Shown piece by piece: positions 63,343 through 64,000 of a stretch of DNA of 64,000 nt. Every line of letters starts with the position of its first letter. Positions within the stretch are counted from its first letter, which is position 1. The position numbers were made by a program, and so were the translations under genes. This DNA comes from Brugia malayi (Eukaryota; Nematoda; Chromadorea; Rhabditida; Onchocercidae). The DNA lies in assembly GCF_000002995.4 (NCBI RefSeq), contig NW_025062479.1:12911721-12975720 (forward strand). The letters run 5' to 3'. Below the pieces are notes generated by a model that worked only from the letters and a program-made list of their open reading frames with translations, was not told the DNA's origin and searched no databases.

Positions 63343-64000
63343 GTAAGTTACTCCAATTTTGCATCGTTTTCTTTCGAAAATTATATTTTCAAGAAAACTA
63401 AAAATTTGCAAATAGTTTGTAAACATATTTTCTATCAATGTGACATAAGGAATGGTTGATTTAATTATGTTACACTGACGAGTAGCTTGCAACATTCAAA
63501 GTTTGCCAAATTCGGACGTGTAATAATATTTATATTCACTTTTTTTATGCACAAAATTTTTCTTTTCTTTCCGTTTTCAACAGCACATAACTGCTGACAT
63601 TTGAATTTTAATCAAATATCAATTACTGTTAAATGTACTTATTAACATATACCATGTTTAATAACACACACAAAAAAATTGAAATTTCAATATCATATAT
63701 CATTGGGCAATCATAGGGCGAATTGGTAACATTATTAGTGATAATGATAATAATATTAATAATGACACAAATGTTATTATTAAATATTACTGCTATGTTA
63801 TTATTTATTTAAGTCAAACAAATAAATTGGGTGAAAAAAAAAGTGAAAAATAGTTTAATTATATTAATCATATTGGATTATTTTTAATTATGAAAGGTGG
63901 AAATAGCGATAAGGTGTGATAAAACTAGTTAACACCTGCAAAATTCTTTAGGAAAATGATTACAATAACTCTTTTCCTTAGTTATGAAAATTTAGGCATG
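63343..64000. other. Probable intron at the right edge
   Basis: AT-rich with an imperfect AAT-type tract at about 63735-63815; no exon recognised. Confidence 0.4.

Noticed and set aside
1..64000. CRISPR arrays, rRNA, tRNA, complete transposons or integrated bacterial genes
   Set aside because: Looked for regularly spaced repeats, B-box motifs, transposase or reverse transcriptase motifs and long intronless frames; none was seen.

Overview
The window is nuclear DNA of an AT-rich nematode. The evidence is dense multi-exon genes with short GT/AG introns, poly-T acceptor tracts that look like spliced-leader sites just upstream of start codons, a patched-related (PTR) protein, an MSP-domain protein and two divergent nematode-type serpentine receptors. 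Long A/T homopolymers, (AT)n and (AAT)n tracts and the overall base composition suit a filarial or other spirurid worm, but nothing visible fixes the genus. There is no sign of bacterial operons, CRISPR, tRNA or rRNA genes, or an intact transposon.

Left part (1-21.7 kb): a PTR-family sterol-sensing-domain protein on the minus strand (545-4119, running off the left edge); a 71-residue secreted orphan on the plus strand (5056-5980); a complete mitochondrial enoyl-CoA hydratase gene in seven exons on the plus strand (7045-9883); and, convergent with it, a complete 24-exon RTEL1-type iron-sulfur DNA helicase gene on the minus strand (11580-21654). I could trace every RTEL1 exon in consistent reading phase to a predicted 954 residues.

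Middle part (23-40 kb): a cluster of secreted proteins. A Thr-rich mucin-like protein (23319-25557, minus) and a 79-residue protein (27924-28442, plus) are arranged head to head and share a signal peptide-CGP start, a phase-1 intron and a C-x2-YP-x-IC-Q motif, so they are probably divergent paralogues. A three-sushi-domain secreted protein follows (29421-33705, minus), then a FMRFamide-receptor-like GPCR with an atypical D-C-F in place of DRY/DRF (37237-40012, minus). The 8.7 kb after that shows no convincing gene.

Right part (48.7-64 kb): an unrecognised 367-residue nuclear-looking protein (48718-52447, minus) and a VAP-like tail-anchored MSP-domain protein (54419-56937, plus, first exon not located) flank a GC-richer island (about 53.05-53.68 kb) with an 18-base palindrome, a candidate two-way promoter. 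Then come a broken C2H2 zinc-finger pseudogene (58930-59442), a second multi-pass receptor gene (59904-62322, minus) and the first exon of a gene leaving the right edge (63207-63342).

The genes do not form a pathway; the layout is that of an ordinary nematode autosomal or X region. The most novel material is the set of lineage-specific secreted proteins, the atypical receptor, the unrecognised 367-residue protein and a few unexplained perfect inverted repeats. I found nothing that I would call a new biological system.
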